Assembly: GCF_937906425.1 (NCBI RefSeq)
Contig: NZ_CALCYR010000248.1
Coordinates: 1 to 8,437 of the forward strand
Direction: 5' to 3'
DNA length: 8,437 nucleotides
Source: an uncultured Methanobrevibacter sp.
GTDB taxonomy: Archaea > Methanobacteriota > Methanobacteria > Methanobacteriales > Methanobacteriaceae
The notes below the pieces were generated by a model. The model ran no database searches and had not been told where the DNA came from. It saw nothing but the letters and a program-made list of their open reading frames with translations. The first letter of the stretch is position 1. Each line of letters starts with the position of its first letter. Below, one piece after another: positions 6,699-8,437 of this stretch. Made by a program: the position numbers and the translations under genes.

Positions 6699-6764
6699 TT
6701 GGAGATTGTAGTTTTAGTTAAGCAATTAATTATATTGGAGATTAATTAGTTTTAAAATTGGAGG
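6699..6764 (+). promoter_or_regulatory. deoC leader with three Shine-Dalgarno-like repeats
   Basis: TTGGAGATT occurs at 6699-6707 and 6735-6743, and TTGGAGG at 6758-6764. Only the last is correctly placed, six bases before the deoC ATG. The middle one sits in the 10-base loop of a 7-bp inverted repeat, AATTAAT (6724-6730) with ATTAATT (6741-6747). No start codon follows the first two at a useful distance. This may be a duplicated leader segment or a ribosome stand-by arrangement. Confidence 0.45.
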
Positions 6765-6770
6765 CATTTT

Positions 6771-7496
6771 ATGATTAATAAACCTGAAGAATTAGCTAAA
6801 TATATCGAATACACATATTTAGATAATACTGCAAACGAGGATCAAATGAAATTATTCTTTGACAAGGCAAAAGAATACAATTTCTATTCAGTTGTAGTAC
6901 ATCCTCATTATGTTAAATTAGCAAAAGAAGAATTAAAAGACACCGAGATGAAAATTGTAACTGTTATTGATTTCCCATTAGGTGCAGGAAACACTGAAGG
7001 AAAAATTGCAATGGCAAAGAAGGCAATTGAAGATGGTGCAGATGAAATTGACATGATGGCCAATATTCCTGCAATAAAATCACATGATTTCCCAACTGTA
7101 AAAGAAGATATTAGAGCAGTTAAGGAAGCTATTGGAGACACAATCCTTAAAGTAATTATTGAAACAGCACTCCTTACAGTTGATGAAAAGGCAGGAGCAA
7201 GTAAAATGTGTGAAGACGGTGGTGCAGACTTCATTAAGACAGGAAGTGGATTTAATGGAAATGAACAATTCTATGCTTTAATGGAAAGTTTAAGAATTAT
7301 GAAAAAGAATGCTCCGCACGTAGAAATGAAAGCAGCTGGAGGAATTGACAATTATAAACTCGTCAATAATGTAATAGCTGCAGGAGTTACCAAAATCGGA
7401 ACTTCCTCCGGACATCTGATAATTGATGAACTGAATCATGTCCTTGACAATCAAAAAGTAAGTCCAGATCAAAAGACAGGTCCAAGACTTATTTAA
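6771..7496 (+). CDS. deoC: Deoxyribose-phosphate aldolase (DERA)
   Basis: This class I aldolase reversibly splits 2-deoxyribose 5-phosphate into glyceraldehyde 3-phosphate and acetaldehyde, linking deoxynucleosides to central carbon metabolism in the cytosol. At 241 residues it is slightly longer than many short-form archaeal and bacterial enzymes. Visible landmarks are TVIDFPLGAGNTEGK (64-78), EIDMMANIPAIKS (92-104) with D94, KVIIETALLT (127-136), DFIKTGSGF (153-161) with Schiff-base Lys K156, KAAGGI (187-192) with the second active-site Lys K187, and KIGTSSG (208-214). The N-terminal motif, usually IDHTLL, reads IEYTYL (12-17), and the usual V-C-V-N-P is VVVHP (41-45), so these sites diverge from the family. 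The ATG follows GGAGG (6760-6764) by six bases. It is expressed from its own promoter and ends at a strong terminator, so it is probably monocistronic. Confidence 0.93.
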   Translation: MINKPEELAKYIEYTYLDNTANEDQMKLFFDKAKEYNFYSVVVHPHYVKLAKEELKDTEMKIVTVIDFPLGAGNTEGKIAMAKKAIEDGADEIDMMANIPAIKSHDFPTVKEDIRAVKEAIGDTILKVIIETALLTVDEKAGASKMCEDGGADFIKTGSGFNGNEQFYALMESLRIMKKNAPHVEMKAAGGIDNYKLVNNVIAAGVTKIGTSSGHLIIDELNHVLDNQKVSPDQKTGPRLI

Positions 7497-7511
7497 ATTA
7501 AAAAAAATCAA

Positions 7512-7550
7512 ATTAAATTAGTTTTTACTAATTTAATATTTTCTTTTTTT
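7512..7550 (+). terminator. Stem-loop/T-tract terminator of deoC
   Basis: ATTAAATTAGT (7512-7522) and ACTAATTTAAT (7527-7537) form a perfect 11-bp stem with a TTTT loop, followed by TTTT, C and seven T (7539-7550). It starts 16 bases after the deoC stop codon. Confidence 0.85.
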
Positions 7551-7911
7551 ATTAAAATTAATTTAAATTCTAAAAATTACTCTTTTTTTAAAAATAACAG
7601 ATTCTTTTAAAAATAACTATAATAATTACTCTTTTTTATTAAAATAATAAAAATCTTTTTAAAAAAAAAACTATAAAAATTACTCTTTTTAAAAATTAAA
7701 ACAAAACTATTCATTTTAAGATTTTTAAATAACAAAACAAATACTATTTTTAAAAATTATAATATTTCATTTAAAAAAAATAATTAAAATACAAAATAAA
7801 CTAGTAAAAATAAAAATATTAAAAGTAGTAATGAAAAACTAGTAAAAAAACATGAAATAAAAAATTAAAAAATAGTGAAATAAAAAGTTAAAAAAAAATA
7901 GTTAAAAAGAA
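7551..7911. repeat. Extremely AT-rich gene-free spacer with degenerate repeats
   Basis: No gene is credible here. The line 7621-7680 contains only 4 G+C in 60. ATTACTCTTTTT recurs three times, starting at 7576, 7625 and 7679, each inside a similar context (ACTATAA before the second and third, A-rich sequence after), so these look like decayed repeats of about 50 bases. The right end holds the T tracts (minus strand) that terminate the tRNA transcript. Confidence 0.5.
7890..7908 (-). terminator. Oligo-T terminator of the tRNA-Val/tRNA-Phe transcript
   Basis: Just downstream of tRNA-Phe, the minus strand carries five T (7908-7904) and nine T (7898-7890), the usual end signal for archaeal tRNA transcripts. 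Confidence 0.6.
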
Positions 7912-7984
7912 TGCCGTAGGCCGGACTTGAACCAGCGACATCTAGATCTTCAGTCTAGCGTTCTCCCAACTGAACTACTACGGC
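7912..7984 (-). tRNA. tRNA-Phe (anticodon GAA)
   Basis: 73 bases. Acceptor stem GCCGTAG pairs with CTACGGC, with discriminator A. D stem is GTTC/GAAC. The anticodon arm CTAGA-CTGAAGA-TCTAG gives anticodon GAA at loop positions 3-5. T arm is GCTGG-TTCAAGT-CCGGC. There is no intron and CCA is not encoded. It is the downstream member of a pair, 4 bases after tRNA-Val. Confidence 0.97.
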
Positions 7985-7988
7985 AAAA

Positions 7989-8060
7989 TGGACCGAACGA
8001 GATTCGAACTCGTGATCACCTCCATGTCAAGGAGGTATCATACCCCTAGACCACCGGTCC
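7989..8060 (-). tRNA. tRNA-Val (anticodon GAC)
   Basis: 72 bases. Acceptor stem GGACCGG pairs with TCGGTCC (one G-T pair), with discriminator A. The anticodon arm CCTCC-TTGACAT-GGAGG gives anticodon GAC, which reads the valine codons GUC and GUU. T arm is ACGAG-TTCGAAT-CTCGT. There is no intron and CCA is not encoded. It is first in the two-tRNA transcript. Confidence 0.96.
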
Positions 8061-8293
8061 TTTCTACTTATAGAATTATGTTTATGATAATATATAAACT
8101 TTTCTAAACTAATTATTAATCTGGAAAAATCAAACAAAATTCAATAAAAAATTTAGAATTTTAAGTAGTTTTTTTACAAAACCCGTTGCCTAGAAGTAAA
8201 TTCATAAAATAACAACATATTAAGATTTGTTTTAATAGTTTATAAATTTTATGGAAAATTAATGGAGTTAATAAAAAAATTGAAAAAAATTTT
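8061..8293. other. Gene-free spacer upstream of the tRNA pair
   Basis: AT-rich apart from the tRNA promoter and a small G+C-richer island at about 8180-8195 (ACCCGTTGCCTAGAAG). On the minus strand a 14-codon frame beginning MNLLLGNGF runs from 8205 to the stop at 8161-8163; it has a TATA-like TTTATAAA upstream near 8240-8247 but no ribosome binding site. I do not call it a gene. Confidence 0.4.
8091..8098 (-). promoter_or_regulatory. TATA box of the tRNA-Val/tRNA-Phe unit
   Basis: TTTATATA on the minus strand lies about 31-38 bases upstream of the tRNA-Val 5' end, which predicts a short leader of roughly 5-8 bases. This is the normal layout of an archaeal tRNA promoter. Confidence 0.7.
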
Positions 8294-8437
8294 GTAAAAA
8301 AATAGCTAAAAAATAAGCTAATAAAAAATAGTTAAAATGTAAAAAAATAGCTAAAAAATAAGCTAATAAAAAATAGTTAAAATGTAAAAAAATAGCTAAA
8401 AAATAAGCTAATAAAAAATAGTTAAAATGTAAAAAAA
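8294..8437. repeat. 45-bp perfect tandem repeat, running off the right edge
   Basis: Three identical 45-bp units (8294-8338, 8339-8383, 8384-8428) and the first 9 bases of a fourth. Each unit divides into three diverged 15-base parts: GTAAAAAAATAGCTA, then AAAAATAAGCTAATA, then AAAAATAGTTAAAAT. TAGCT and AGCTA within the unit form a 5-bp inverted repeat with an 8-base gap. The true copy number is unknown because the array is cut by the window edge. Confidence 0.95.

Larger units (their letters stand above)
6427..6770 (+). other. AT-rich spacer with the deoC promoter and leader
   Basis: The 344 bases between elp3 and deoC hold no credible gene. An 8-bp inverted repeat TTAAAATG/CATTTTAA (6446-6453 with 6479-6486, 25-base loop) lies just past elp3 without a T tract. 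A 26-bp tandem duplication, the deoC TATA box and a leader with three GGAG motifs follow. Confidence 0.6.

Noticed and set aside
6908..7234. Minus-strand open frame of 108 codons within deoC
   Set aside because: Composition follows the antisense of the DERA codons and no ribosome binding site or family pattern is visible.
8294..8437. CRISPR array
   Set aside because: Units are directly adjacent and fully identical with no unique spacers, and no cas gene is in the window.

Overview
The window looks like chromosomal DNA of a methanogenic archaeon of the Methanobacteriales, most likely a Methanobrevibacter-type species. The evidence is very AT-rich spacers (some 60-base lines hold only 4 G+C), TATA-box promoters, GGAGGTG-type ribosome binding sites, oligo-T terminators, and archaeal proteins: a Hel308-family helicase, an archaeal Elp3, a DUF2098 protein and a small PRC-barrel protein. 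The tRNA genes lack an encoded CCA end. The assignment rests on gene content and composition, not on a database match.

Layout. At 2-565 lies the 3' part of an AAA ATPase of the AAA_14/DUF4143 type. It is richer in G+C than its surroundings, enters from the left edge and stops abruptly where the second domain should begin, so it is probably a decayed acquired gene. moaC (604-1074, molybdenum/tungsten cofactor synthesis) follows after 38 bases. A Hel308-type DNA helicase (1205-3319) has its own tandem TATA boxes and an 18-bp palindrome at the expected transcription start. Two small minus-strand genes converge on it: a DUF2098 protein (3508-3810) and a PRC-barrel protein with a long Ala/Glu/Lys helix (3945-4388). 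Divergent from these is elp3 (4720-6426, tRNA U34 modification), followed by deoC (6771-7496, deoxyribose-phosphate aldolase) with its own promoter, a repeated leader and a clear stem-loop/T-tract terminator. A tRNA-Val(GAC)/tRNA-Phe(GAA) pair is read from the minus strand (8060 to 7912). The window ends in a perfect 45-bp tandem repeat that runs off the right edge.

The genes do not form one pathway. They are separate housekeeping units (cofactor synthesis, DNA repair, tRNA modification, deoxynucleoside metabolism, tRNAs) with long AT-rich spacers, many of which hold short tandem or dispersed repeats. I found no CRISPR array, transposase, toxin-antitoxin pair or recognisable defence operon, and nothing I would confidently call a new system. 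The best leads are the PRC-barrel/coiled-coil protein, the operator-like palindrome at hel308, the sharp breakpoint at the ATPase remnant, and the 45-bp higher-order repeat.
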